From positions 1 to 62,000 of the forward strand of contig JBBHKE010001044.1 of assembly GCA_037447655.1 (NCBI GenBank): DNA of 62,000 nt. The letters run 5' to 3'. A program made the position numbers and the translations under genes. Origin of the DNA: Zygnema cylindricum. Its lineage: Eukaryota; Streptophyta; Zygnematophyceae; Zygnematales; Zygnemataceae. The notes beneath the pieces are model-generated. The model had not been told where the DNA came from, ran no database searches, and was given only the letters and a program-made list of their open reading frames with translations. Below, in pieces: positions 43,917-54,331 of this stretch (its first letter is position 1; each line of letters opens with the position of its first letter).

Positions 43917-44206
43917 GTGGCAATAGTAGTGAGGGGTGACTCTTTCCCTTTTTCCTTTTCGAACACACTGCTGTCCCCATCATCTGCCTCCTCCGCTGAG
44001 GCAGCCATTGTTACAGAAAACCTTACTCCCCCAAATCCTGGTGGAGTTCTTGAAGGTGGACGTTTCACTTGTCCACTGACGATACCCCAGTATCGTTTTT
44101 CACACAAAGCTTTCACCATCATGGCTTCCCAATAGATGAACCCAGATCCATTGAAGGTGGGAACCCGAGAGGGTGGGCCCATAACCTGCAATTCTGTGTC
44201 CTCCAT
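43917..44206 (-). pseudogene. gag: Copia gag N-terminus, element G
   Basis: ATG 44206 lies 20 bases inside the 5' LTR. The frame reads M-E-D-T-E-L-Q-V-M-G-P-P-S and then F-I-Y-W-E-A-M-M and P-P-G-F-G-G, without stops, up to the E insertion at 43916. The acidic/Ser stretch (A-E-E-A-D-D-G-D-S-S) near 43985 precedes the junction. Confidence 0.92.
44172..44186 (-). promoter_or_regulatory. Primer-binding site of G (initiator tRNA anticodon arm)
   Basis: GGTTATGGGCCCACC on the - strand, directly after the LTR end, is identical to the site in A. It sits inside the gag frame. Confidence 0.85.
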
Positions 44207-45223
44207 TGGACTACAGAATACAGGAAGCCTGTAGATAGTATTTAACTAACCCACTTTAAGCCACAACCACTTCTGCCCAATAAGGCAAACTGACAATTTG
44301 ACTGCACCCCTGTGCAGCCTGGACTCCCCTGAGTTTGTAGCAAATAGAATCACTGAAAACGGCCAACCAGCCGATAAGTTATGAGGCAGTAAAAATGCCA
44401 ATTTGTACAAACTCATAAAGGGAGAGGTGACTACCTACCAAAATTTTCTAAGTCCTGATTCTCTCTAATAACTCCTATCTACCGAAGTACGGACCAATCA
44501 GATTACTGTATCGTACACAAAAGTACTACTGCCGATGTACCTTTTGTACGGCCTATGTACGACAAGGCTATTAAGTGGACGCGTGTCCGCTTTTCACTCG
44601 TCCGTACGTTCCTCGAAATTCCTATGACCGAATGTCATCTCTCCACGTGGCTCCAGGTCATGCCACGTCACAAATCGCCAAAGTGACCACTCCGGGATTT
44701 TGGCGATGATGTGCGCCGTTGGATTTTATGCGAGACGCAATCTTAGCTGTAATAAATACTTGCGCGACATTTGTTCCGATGTCGAAATAAAATGCGTGGT
44801 ATCCGTTTTGAATTAGCGTCGTACGACGTACTTTATATAACTGAATCTATATACGCCGTATACAATTCTAGTTAAATGAATTTTATCCACTCCAACTAAA
44901 TATATATCTATCACATACCATAGCAATTAGCATTGGTCCTAGTCTATTAGGATAAAGCTGACCGTTACCGGTCAACTTGACGAACCGCAGGTACCGGGAT
45001 CAAATCTCTGGTCCGTAAAGTATAATTTTAGTAACCTACTAAAAATAGCTGTCTGTTAACTAAGGCAGCCATGGATCAACCTCTCTCTCTTACCTTCAGT
45101 GACTACAACAAGTATGGGAGCTAGAGAGCGGAGGTGGAGGCAGGCTGTTTGTCCTTTATCTTTTCCTTTTATAAAAACATATTTAAACCAAGAAAATACT
45201 CTAGAAATCTATAAATTTCAATT
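44187..45223 (-). mobile_element. 5' LTR of element G
   Basis: 1037 bp partner of 32171-33185. Its outer edge reads ...TTTCAATT where TTTCAACA is expected, followed directly by the GATAG duplication. Confidence 0.9.
44936..45029 (+). other. tRNA-like Pol III unit in G 5' LTR
   Basis: Same arrangement as in the G 3' LTR: TAGGATAAAGCTGACC, GGGATCAAATCTC near 44996, TTTT at 45026-45029. It is antisense to the element. Confidence 0.5.
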
Positions 45224-45228
45224 GATAG

Positions 45229-46379
45229 TGCCAACTACCCGCCCGCACTACGATCTCCACAAAAGACAAATTCAAAACAAAGATGGAAATAGAATCACAA
45301 ATACAAAGAAGACATAGATTCTTCACAAGAAGGTTTGCTTGTAATTTCTGGGGGTTTTCCCAGGAGACAGTACTGAAAAAGCAACCTATCTCCTTTGGGC
45401 CCAAGTGCCTTTTACATCAGATTTTGTCCAATTCAAGCCCAAAAGGTCAACGGTATGCTATCAACCAATGAGCGAAAAAACAAGTGTTATTGAAGTGACA
45501 TAGGACAAAATAATCTGTGCCACACTTGGGCAAAAATTTATACTCCTTACGGCGGCTAGATCCGCGGCCGGAAGTCATTATCTGTTGCACTATTATAAGA
45601 CAAAGTACTAGAAAGGACACGAAAACACCAAACTTTGACCTGATGTAATTAATGGACCAAAGTCAGAGAACCTGGGTGAATTCACTACCTAACACCATGA
45701 TCTAGATGACAATCCAAAAATTTACGTTATGATCCACAATGTACCCCCGAAGAGGGTTGGTGGCAACTGGTCCCATGTAACGGATTGCAATCTTTGAGGC
45801 GAAATAGCTTGGTCGTCCGGCCTCCGTTAGGCGCGAAATAAAATGCGTTATCCTCAGTTGAGGAAAAGCAAGAATCTCGTTTGGTTTGGTGCTCTCCCTT
45901 TTATGTACTCCGATGACCGTACAGTGTAGAAAGAGGCCCGGGAATCCTTGTTAAATAAAGGTGTGCCGCAGCCGCACACGAGCTTGACAAAAGACTACGA
46001 GATCTCTATTCAAATTTCCAAATTGACATGCAAGCCGCTGACATCAGCTTGTACGACATACCCAAGGACACCAACTGACCTAAACATCTCCGCTTATCGC
46101 AATTAGCGTGAAAAAATAAATAGCGAATTTTTTTTTTTGTTATTAACGCTAATTGGGAATCTCAAATATTTCATAGAAATCAATTACTCTTATCACAAAT
46201 TACTCTAAATTTAAAATAGTATCAACAATTCTATTTAGGAATTTGGGTCAAAAATTTGGGGAATCGAATTAGCTATATATACGCTAATAGTGACCACTGT
46301 AACGTAACACTTTATTAATAATCCTTCAACAATGAACCCCCACGTTCAGACTCGCGAGGTCTAATCAATACTAATTCAG
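45229..46379. other. Unassigned DNA right of element G
   Basis: No family is recognised. Open frames at 45201-45404 (-) and 45283-45471 (+) overlap on opposite strands and lack domains. A poly-T run lies near 46129-46138. Confidence 0.35.
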
Positions 46380-46873
46380 ATCCGATCCGGTGACTAATCG
46401 CTGGCCGGATTTGAACGGGTTTCGGTGCAAAATTTTGGGGCAAATTTCAACTAATGGGTGATAAAGGAAAAAGGTACCACCAGGGTAGCAATTACTAAAA
46501 AGTTGAAGGTTTCAGAGGTATGCTATTAACTACTAAATCTTGGAACTTTACGCTTTCGAGGCGCTCAGATTCCACATCGCCTTCTCCGGTGACCATATTT
46601 AGGTTTTATTTCACCTATTTTATATCTTTAATATTAAAAAATTCAAATAATAAATGACCCTTAACATATGAGCCCTATTCACATACCTAGGCCTTAAAGG
46701 TGTAGAAGATGTCGAGGGGTCCCAATCTCGCAAATGTATGGGGGCTTGTTCAAAACCCATGTTGAATATTGAGTTTTTCGGGCCATGTGATCCTAATTAG
46801 GTTGATTTCTGTATCAGAAGAGATCCACATCGCCTCCCTCATCATTTCGTTTTTATGATCACAACAAGTGTAA

Positions 46874-46952
<79 letters not shown>

Positions 46953-48112
46953 TTATGGTTTTTTATTATTGTTATAAAACAAAAACACCTAATAAAAAAC
47001 ACTAAACGTGTAAACAAAAACCAAATACCCAATAGGTATCTTGTGAGCGGTGAACTTACAACGCAATTCGGATGATGAAATGAGGGTACCCAAGGTACAC
47101 CACAAAGGGGAAACTTGTAACGAACCTAAACAACCTTGTTATGTCCATACTATCCAACATTATTGTACTTGTACTCTTGGTATTGCGGAAGGTCTAAAGG
47201 TTTGTGCCCATGTTATCAAGTAATGGTTTTTTTTTCCGTGGATTTCACTAAAAACAGGACTAACAACGAGAAAATCTTACATCGTACGAAAAATGGGCAA
47301 AAACTAAAGTACATTTTGCGTCATCTTGGAACGGTGAAAGTACTTCAATTTGGCGTTATTATCATTTGGACCCACTTCCACCTCACGCAAGCTCACCTTC
47401 AAACTTGTACTATATTCAAATCGCAAGTTGATTTTCATAGAAATAATACCTTATTGACCAATAACAAAACGATATTGCACCCGTGAAACATCTACGAAAA
47501 TGTTTGCACGAGAGAGAGTACACGCTATTTTTTCCTTGCATCGTACGTGCATGTACGTACGGAAAAAAAATCGTTTGGGCCTCGGACCTCCACTTTTGTT
47601 CATGGGTCGTTTGCAAAAGTTTACGTCGTCCTTGTCTCTCTGTGTCTTTCTCACTCGACCGCTACTCTTTCTCTCTTCTCTAATTGAAATGCAGCAGTAA
47701 TGATATCAAATGAAAGATCGTTGTTTTTTTTATTTGAATGTTTTTGATCTTAGTTTTATAGCATATTGAATGATAAAAGATAAGAAAAATAAATCAGGAA
47801 GCCATGGCGGAAAGTTTACGTATTGATGACGTCACAAGGTAGCATGACTTCGCTCTATCACAAAACCCTAACCATCTACAATGTCACAAAAACCTCGACG
47901 TCTACAACCATCGTCGTTTTTGTAGACCACACCAATTTTTGGAAGTTTCGTATTCGTCTACATTTCGTTTCATACTCTGTTGCTCATTTTGTAGACCTCT
48001 ACAACTGCAAGATATTGAAAGTACTGAACGTTGAAGTAACAATTGATATAGCAACACATTGAAAAGTACACCAAAAAATATGCGCTAAAATCCAAATTAA
48101 CATTTTAAATTT
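46380..48112 (+). repeat. Repeat R1, copy 1 (probable long LTR)
   Basis: Colinear with 51850-52567 plus 60826-61840. Shared words include GATGTCGAGGGGTCCCA, ATGGGGGCTTG, TAGGTATCTTGTGA, TGAGGGTACCC, TACTCTTGGTATTG, CGGACCTCCACTTT and GCGCTAAAATCC. It encodes no protein. It ends ...GGTTACA just before a gag-like frame, and in two other copies the end reads GGTWACA|TGGGCACACGG. That is what an LTR terminus followed by a primer-binding site would look like. The 5' border is not visible to me. Confidence 0.6.
46879..46948. repeat. (TA)n microsatellite
   Basis: About 35 uninterrupted AT dinucleotides within R1 copy 1. They are absent from copy 2, which has only a short ATATAT stretch near 52410. 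Confidence 0.97.
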
Positions 48113-48508
48113 TTGGTTACAGGGGCGCACGGCAATGCGCACGTGCGCCTAGTAATGGCGTTGACGATAGAGAGGACGCAACTCATTCGAGGCGCCTCCA
48201 CGCTGGCCGACGCTTGGTCTCACTTGACAGCTATTTACGCACAAACTGGATGGGTGGCCCTTTGCATTCAAACGCGCGCTTATTCCAATTTAATGAACAA
48301 AACGACAGATTCCATGCAATATTGGATACGTAATGTGTATATCACCTCAAAGAAGTGTGAAATGATTGGAGTCCACTTGTGTGATGAAGATTTGTTGTCC
48401 ACTTTATTGGGGGGGTTTACCAAAATCTTTATAATAATGTATATAATCGTACAGAAAATTTTCCATTTTTGCTGTTCCAAATTAGCGTTAACACTGAAAT
48501 TAGAATAA
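48113..48508 (+). pseudogene. Gag-like (UBN2-type) fragment following R1
   Basis: An open frame of 131 codons. Residues ~17-105 fit the copia gag/UBN2 pattern: L-T-I-E-R-T-Q-L-I, A-D-A-W-S-H-L-T-A-I-Y, then S-M-Q-Y-W-I-R and G-V-H-L-C-D-E-D-L-L-S-T-L-L-G-G-F. The frame has no zinc knuckle and the rest of a polyprotein is not found downstream. The start of the same coding sequence, with a stop, lies at about 61840-62000 after R1 copy 2. It is probably the truncated gag of an undescribed element whose LTR is R1, though a captured fragment cannot be excluded. Confidence 0.5.
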
Positions 48509-48779
48509 ACATTTTTTTTTTTAATTTTCAAATTCTTAATTAGCGTCAATGACGATATATTTACTTACACACTATTTAAACTTTGACACTAATAACGATG
48601 CGCGGTGTATTTTAGGCGACCAGAAAAACATTAACACCAGTACACCGCCCCATCGTTGTCAATGTTGATAACACTAATTCTGTCGCTACTTTTTTTAGCC
48701 AAAAATCACAAAATAGAGTTAACAACATTTTTGTGCAGACTCTCGAGATAAATTTTAACACGTGTGTGTATTTGTTACA
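48509..48779. other. No gene; MITE-end-like words
   Basis: Contains CTAATAACGATGCGCGGTGTA near 48587 and GTACACCGCCCCATCGTTG near 48641. These resemble inverted ends of the 537-825 family and could be a small decayed copy. Confidence 0.35.
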
Positions 48780-49015
48780 TATATTAGTCATATGCCTAAA
48801 TTGTACCTGAAGGTACATTGTACATACATTATGCATATACATACGTTGTACATACGCATTTGTTGCACTGACATTGTACATTTACGTCCATTGTAAGCAT
48901 ACATACATCTTACATATATGTATGTGTGTATATATATGAATATATGAATATATGTAATATGTGTGTGTATGTAATGCATTTGTAATACATATGTGTTGTA
49001 TGTATATTGAGAAAG
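48780..49015. repeat. TACAT/TATG-rich low-complexity stretch
   Basis: Alternating purine-pyrimidine words (TACATA, TGTATG, TATATA). Open frames here are low-complexity translations. Confidence 0.75.
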
Positions 49016-49289
49016 TTCGTTATTTCTCCCTCCCTGCCATTTTTATAATTTTTGGTGAACCATCCCGGGCCAGCATTTGTATTTTGCCTCAAATGGTCCA
49101 AGGTCACAACAGTGTCAGCATGTAGACGAAATAATTATATTCATACATTGCGGACCAATGAATAATATTTCCTGGCAACCTTGCTACTATTACCACAAAA
49201 TATTGGTCTTTTTCCCTAAGTATCTAACATAAATTCATTTTTTTGGACAATGAGGATTATATGTTTTGGCACATGGCGTGCATCGAAAC

Positions 49290-49650
49290 CTGAATTTGGA
49301 TGGGATCGCAACGGAACTGCAACGGAATTACAACATAATGGCTTCTAAATAAATCATGGCGTGGTTGAAAAGGAAACGGAATTCAACAAGGACGAAACGG
49401 GATGGGACGGAACGGGATGGAACGGAACGGAATGGAATTATATTGAAATCATAATGGAATCGTACATCAGAATGGAAAAAATCGAATCAGATTGTATCGG
49501 AATGGAACATAATTGTAACAATACAATTAAAATTAAAATTGGTCGGAACGGAATATGAAACGGAACTGAATGGATGATGTATAGAGCTGAGTGGAATTGA
49601 CAGCATACAGCAAGTGTCATGGAACGGACACTGATAGAGTAATGCCCAGG
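49290..49650 (+). repeat. Degenerate GGAAC/GGAAT-type array
   Basis: Dense, irregularly spaced GGAAC, GGAAT, GGGAT and GGACG words, densest at 49370-49450. The pattern suggests an old 5-10 bp satellite-like array. Confidence 0.6.
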
Positions 49651-50494
49651 AATAACAACAGATACACCACAACGAAACAAGACAAAGATGACAAAGAAAT
49701 CCGGCAAAAGTCATATGTTTCACATGAGGTTTTTTCCCCTCCAAAATACAAATTCAGATTACTCCATTGATCACTTCTGATTATTTAACCCACTTCCCCT
49801 TACCCTCTCAATACCCTCTACAGAAAAAAAAGAACAAATAAACAAAAAAAAAAAACTAACCAAACTCCCTCTACCAAAAATGATCAGATACACGCGAAGG
49901 TGCGCCGGCCATAGCCTACAGCTCCTGAGCTAACTCGAGCTAACCTTCTCTTCTAGAAATCACTACTCGAGCTAATATTCTTTTCTAGAAATCACTCTCT
50001 GTAATCCGAAACACAGAATTTGGCAAGATGTAATGCGTAACAGAATGTGGCAGGATCGATGCAGCATCGTTGCAAGATCCGCCGTACAAAAGTCCTGCTG
50101 CTTCGCCGTACGATTTGAATATTTTTGATGATGCGAATCGCGCCGCTCTTCGCCATTATTGAACCAAAACGATAGACTTCCTATTCACTTGACATAACAA
50201 TTACAGAAAGTATTGTACTGAATCGTATTCAAAGTAAAGTACTAATGAAATAACATTGAACCGAACCAAAACATTAAACGGCGCAATTTCGGTAGATGCC
50301 GATTCGCCCAATATCCTAATAGACACTGAGTATGACGATAGGTGTCCCAATGGCTCAACAAATGAATTCTTTCAAAAACATTCTCCTGTTATAACGAGGG
50401 GGAGAAATGGTGTATTTGGGGAGCCCGAAGTTAATGTTGAGATTTTGAAAACGTGGCCATAGGATCGATCAATTACAAGACAGGAAGCTAAAGA
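49651..50494. other. No gene recognised
   Basis: Unassigned sequence. A 68-codon frame at 50256-50462 (I-S-V-D-A-D-S-P-N-I-L-I-D-T) shows no family I know. A short repeat of TCTAGAAATCACT lies near 49953 and 49983. Confidence 0.3.
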
Positions 50495-50542
50495 AAACAA
50501 TTATCTATATGAGAAAGCAAACAATTCTCTATATGAGAAAGC
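50495..50542 (+). repeat. 24-bp tandem duplication
   Basis: 50495-50518 and 50519-50542 differ at one base (AATTATC against AATTCTC). Confidence 0.9.
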
Positions 50543-51220
50543 AAAGCTTAATTACTGAACAAGAAAGAAGATAGATTAATTCCACGACAAAATAAGCACT
50601 CAGTGCAAAACTAGCAGCAGGGAAAAAATTGTGGAGAGAATCATTCAGTTGATGATTAATTGATGCATAGCTTTGGTACATTTTTATATGTGTAGGTGTC
50701 GTGTAGACCTATGCAACTTGCGTGTCACGTAAAGAAATAGAATCTAACTTGTGACACATGTAGACCAATGAAAGACCGCCAAGTACAAAATGTCCGCATG
50801 CTTTTTCGTCACGTATACTCAAAATTTACTGCGACTTGACTTGACGTACGGTACAAGTAAGCTACGACGTTTCATCAAATCTTGACGCCTACGCAAAGTT
50901 AACTTGACGTCTACGTAAATGTATCGTGACGTCTATTCAACCGTACCTTACGTTTACCCAACCGTACTTGTACCTAACAGCACTTTACTTGACTTCTATC
51001 TCACGTAACAACTTTGATTTTTGTCCTTATTAGAATATTGACACAGAATTTTAACAATTGATGGCTCCAAGCTATTGGTAAGTGCGAAAAATCTGTTTCA
51101 TTTTTAAAGATTTATTTTTTTTGTTTTGAGATAAAAACACAACAGTTTGTTATCGTCAAGTGTGATTTTTTTTTCAAATAGACTTTTCCTTATTCAAGGC
51201 TCAAAAACCAAATAATTTTA
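50543..51220. other. No gene; GACGTCTAC-word stretch
   Basis: Unassigned. From about 50830 to 51000 words such as TTGACGTCTACG and CAACCGTACTT recur loosely, as in R1. Confidence 0.35.
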
Positions 51221-51391
51221 TCCCTCCCTCCCTCTCTCATTTCCTCCCTCCCTCCCTCTCCCCCTCCCTCCCTCCTCCCTCCCTCCCTCTGTTCCCTCCC
51301 TCCCTCCGTCTCCCTCCCTCCCTCCCTCCCTCCTCCCTCTCTCTCCGTCCCTCTCTCTTTATCCATCTCTTTCCGTCCCTCCCTCCCTCTT
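51221..51391. repeat. (CCCT)n polypyrimidine tract
   Basis: Imperfect CCCT/CCTC repeats of about 170 bases. The Arg/Glu/Gly-rich frames on the - strand are translations of it. Confidence 0.95.
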
Positions 51392-51504
51392 GTTTGAGGA
51401 ATGTCCAATACAGACTCCATACGTGTGTATCGCACAATATGCTGGTTCCGCAAGTGCGCCATTCATTGCCATAAATATTGTTTCAGGCGCTTCCATGCAC
51501 AATC

Positions 51505-51580
51505 GGCAGAGTAGCTCAGTTGGTAGAGCTAGTGTATGGCTAAAACAAGGTCTCAGGTCCGATATCCGGCTTGGCTCTTT
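51505..51580 (+). other. tRNA-derived sequence (SINE head or tRNA pseudogene)
   Basis: TAGCTCAGTTGGTAGAGC at 51512-51529 is a perfect A box and D arm. CAGGTCCGATATCC near 51554 is a B box with an extra base. TTTT follows near 51578-51581. The acceptor ends do not pair well, so a working tRNA gene is unlikely. Confidence 0.65.
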
Positions 51581-51646
51581 TCCAAAGTTTTCACTTTGGC
51601 GCCCATGCAATATGTTGAAAATCACTGATCATCATCACCTCCCTCC

Positions 51647-51656
51647 NNNNNNNNNN
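51647..51656. other. Assembly gap (10 N)
   Basis: Ten undetermined bases. The true gap size is unknown, and sequence on either side may not be adjacent. Confidence 0.99.
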
Positions 51657-51849
51657 ACACCCATTATTTGTTCGGGGGTATATAAACGCCCTGTACACCC
51701 TGGGGAGCTGTGGAAACTGCGAACAACCCTAACCCATACACTTATACCGAGTATACAAATCCCATTAAATAACAAACAACAAAATTACTATTTATTTTGT
51801 TTTTATTCATTTTATTTGGGATTTGTATGTAAACGCGACTCTTTTACCC
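51657..51849. other. No gene; TATA-like word
   Basis: GGGGTATATAAACGCCC near 51675-51691 is a good TATA-box context and precedes R1 copy 2. It could be the U3 promoter of R1 if that is an LTR. Confidence 0.3.
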
Positions 51850-52567
51850 ACCGGTTCCGCTACACCTGGTGAACCCGCTCCCGGTCTTTTGAAGTTCGGA
51901 TTTCAGAAGGGATTCGGGTGCAAAAATTTGGGAGGAGGGCGGAAACGAATGGGTGATACAACAAAAAAAAAAAAACTAGGGTATGGTCGGCCAAGCAAAA
52001 AATGAAAAATATTGAAGGTTTCATAGGTATGTTCCACTACTAAATCTTGAAGTTTTCTGGCCCTCGCCCAAGTGGTCCACATCGCCTTGGCCACCCATTT
52101 TCTCAGCGCAAATGTATGTTTAGGGTTTATTTTACTTATTTTTGTTTTATTTATCATTAAAACAACAAACAATAAATTACCCTAAACATATGAGCCATAT
52201 TCACATACCCAATCCCAACAAGCGTCAAAGGTGTCGAGGGGTCCCACATGTCCCGCAAATATATGGGGGCTTGTTTATTACCCACACTATATCTTACGTT
52301 TTTCGGACACTGTTAACTTGCGAGGCTAGTTTCGCGCATTGTGAGAGATCCAAATCGCCCTCATGTCATCATTTCGTTTTATGACGCGCCGCGCCGCGCG
52401 CTCGTACAAATATATATGTATGTTTATGGTTGTTTATTATTTTTGTTTTTTTATACAAAAAAAATAAAAAACACATAATAGAAAACCCTAAACGTGTAAA
52501 CCCTAACTTGATACCCATTAGGTATCTTGTGACTAGTGAACTAACGGCGCATTTCGAAAGGTGAAAT
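51850..52567 (+). repeat. Repeat R1, copy 2, left part
   Basis: Colinear with 46380-47080. It is interrupted at 52567 (GAAAT duplication) by element H and continues at 60826. Confidence 0.65.
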
Positions 52568-52670
52568 TGAAACTCTGACCTCTATAAGTCCTCAGAGTGG
52601 ATAGCTTCCAAGAAGCCACTAAGATAACCCTGAACCCTTTGTGTTTCAGCAAAAACAACTGCCACCCTGG
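52568..52670 (-). repeat. 103-bp duplicate of the LTR edge
   Basis: TGAAACTCTGACC...GCCACCCTGG repeats the first ~100 bases of the following LTR (52671 onward) in the same orientation. It forms the outermost edge next to the target duplication. Confidence 0.85.
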
Positions 52671-53736
52671 TGAAACTCTGAGACCTCCATAAGTCCTTAG
52701 AGTGGACATCTTCCAAGAAGCCTACAGGATAACCCTGACCCGTTTGTGTTTCAGTAAGAAAAGTTGCCACTCTGGCAGACAAAAACTCTGACCAACTTCA
52801 CCATTGCGAAGGCAAGACTCCCCTGAGTCGATAGCAAAAAGAATCTTTGAATTTGCTCCCCTGAGCAATAAGTTATCGAGGGTCAAAGTTGACCTTTTGT
52901 ACAGAAGCTCTTTGGGAGAGAGGGTCCTATCTCTTTATTTTTCTAAGTCCTATCTCTCTAATAGACTCTATCTACTGATGTACGGAGCAAATCAGATTAC
53001 TGTTCCGTACACAAAAGTACAGTTGCCGGTGTACTTTCTGTACAGACATTGTACGACATGGCCTAAATGTCGACACGTGGTATCTCCAGATTCGCTCCCT
53101 TAATCCTCGGAGATGCCGCGATCCAATGTCATTCCGCCAGGTGTCATCCGATGTGGCGATGATCAAAAACCGTCGAAATTCTCTTTCGCGATCTCGGCGT
53201 TTAATTTCGGCCCTTCGATTAAATTTACATTTAATTGTAGCCGTAATAAATACATGCGCGGTATTCTTTTCGGTAAAGAAATAAATGCGTGGTATTCGTT
53301 TCTTATACGTACCGTAATCCGTACTGTTACATTACCGGATCTATGTCTCGCGTAAAACTATTTCAGTTAAATGGACTATCCTACGTATAAATGTTTAATT
53401 AATTATCAATCCCTATAATGCGTAATACTATCTCTAGACTTAACGGTTAGAGCTACCCGCTACTAGATGATTACCGGCCGGCAGGTTCAAGGATCAAATC
53501 TTGGAGGCGGCACATATATTTTAGTAAATATATTTTAAATTATAAATAAACTAATATTGCTATCCCATAAACCTCTGGATAGCCTAGGTAGCCATGGCTC
53601 TAGCTTCCTCTCCAAATTCTCAGTGACTGCGACAAGTTTGAGAGTTGGAGAGAGAAGTTAGAGGTAGACAGCCTCGGCTTCTTTCTATATTTCTATTCAA
53701 CCTAGAAAATACTTAAAAAAGACCATTAATTTCTAC
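52671..53736 (-). mobile_element. Extra family-A LTR
   Basis: 1066 bp from TGAAACTCTGAGACC to ...TTTCTACA. It is followed by a minisatellite instead of a polypurine tract and pol. Its right half is nearly identical to 54815-55409. Confidence 0.88.
53427..53522 (+). other. tRNA-like Pol III unit in extra LTR of H
   Basis: TAGACTTAACGGTTAGAGC (53435), AGGATCAAATCTTGG near 53490 and TTTT ending at 53522. The TTAACGGTTAGAGC part is a near-perfect D arm. Confidence 0.55.
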
Positions 53737-54331
53737 ATACTGGCAGCACTAGTACTACTGGCAGCACTAATACTACAGACAGCAGCTAGTACTACTAGCA
53801 GCAGCAACAGTGGCAGCACTAGTACTACTTGTAGCACTAATACTACTTGCACCAGCTAGTACTATTGGCAGCACTGGTACTACTTGCACAGCAGCAGTGG
53901 CAGCACTAGTACTACTGGTAGCACTAATACTACTTGCACCAGCTAGTACTATTTGCAGCACTGGTACTACTTGCACACTAATACTAGTACTACTGGCAGC
54001 ACTAATACTACAGGCAGCAGTAGTGGCAGCACTAGTACTGCTGGCAACACTAATACTACCGGCAGCAGCTAGTACTACTGGCAGCACTAAAACTACAGGC
54101 AGCAACAGTGGCAACACTAGTACTACTGGCAGCACTAATACTACTAGCAGCAGCAGTGGCAGCACTAGTACTACTGGCAACACTAATACTACTGGCAGCA
54201 GCTAGTACTACTGGCAGCACTAATACTAATACTACAGGCAGCACCAGTGGCAACACTAATACTACTGGTTGCAGCTGGTACAACTGGCAACACTAGTACT
54301 ACTAGCAGCACTAATACTACAGGTAGCAGCA
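53737..54331. repeat. ACT/GCAGC minisatellite
   Basis: Imperfect tandem units of about 12-18 bases built from ACTACTGGCAGC, ACTAGT and ACTAATACTAC. It separates two LTRs of H. Long Ala/Ser/Thr/Val/Leu-rich frames on both strands are translations of the repeat. Confidence 0.95.

Larger units (their letters stand above)
32171..45223 (-). mobile_element. Copia element G, with E nested in its gag
   Basis: LTRs lie at 32171-33185 and 44187-45223, and the target duplication GATAG (32166-32170 and 45224-45228) is perfect. Element E (37326-43911) interrupts gag. Excluding E, G is about 6.5 kb. It is the best preserved of the tRNA-like-bearing families in the window. Confidence 0.93.

Noticed and set aside
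47451-47700. Overlapping frames on both strands near 47.5 kb
   Set aside because: They lie in R1 and are mirrored in its other copies with different stops, so they are non-coding.
50256-50462. 68-codon frame as a small protein gene
   Set aside because: No recognisable family, no flanking signals, and a length expected by chance in this AT-rich DNA.
51190-51462. Arg/Glu/Gly-rich - strand frame
   Set aside because: Translation of the (CCCT)n tract; low complexity only.
53773-54283. Long Ala/Ser/Thr- and Leu/Val-rich open frames on both strands
   Set aside because: They are translations of the ACT/GCAGC minisatellite, open in several frames at once, with no start context or domain.
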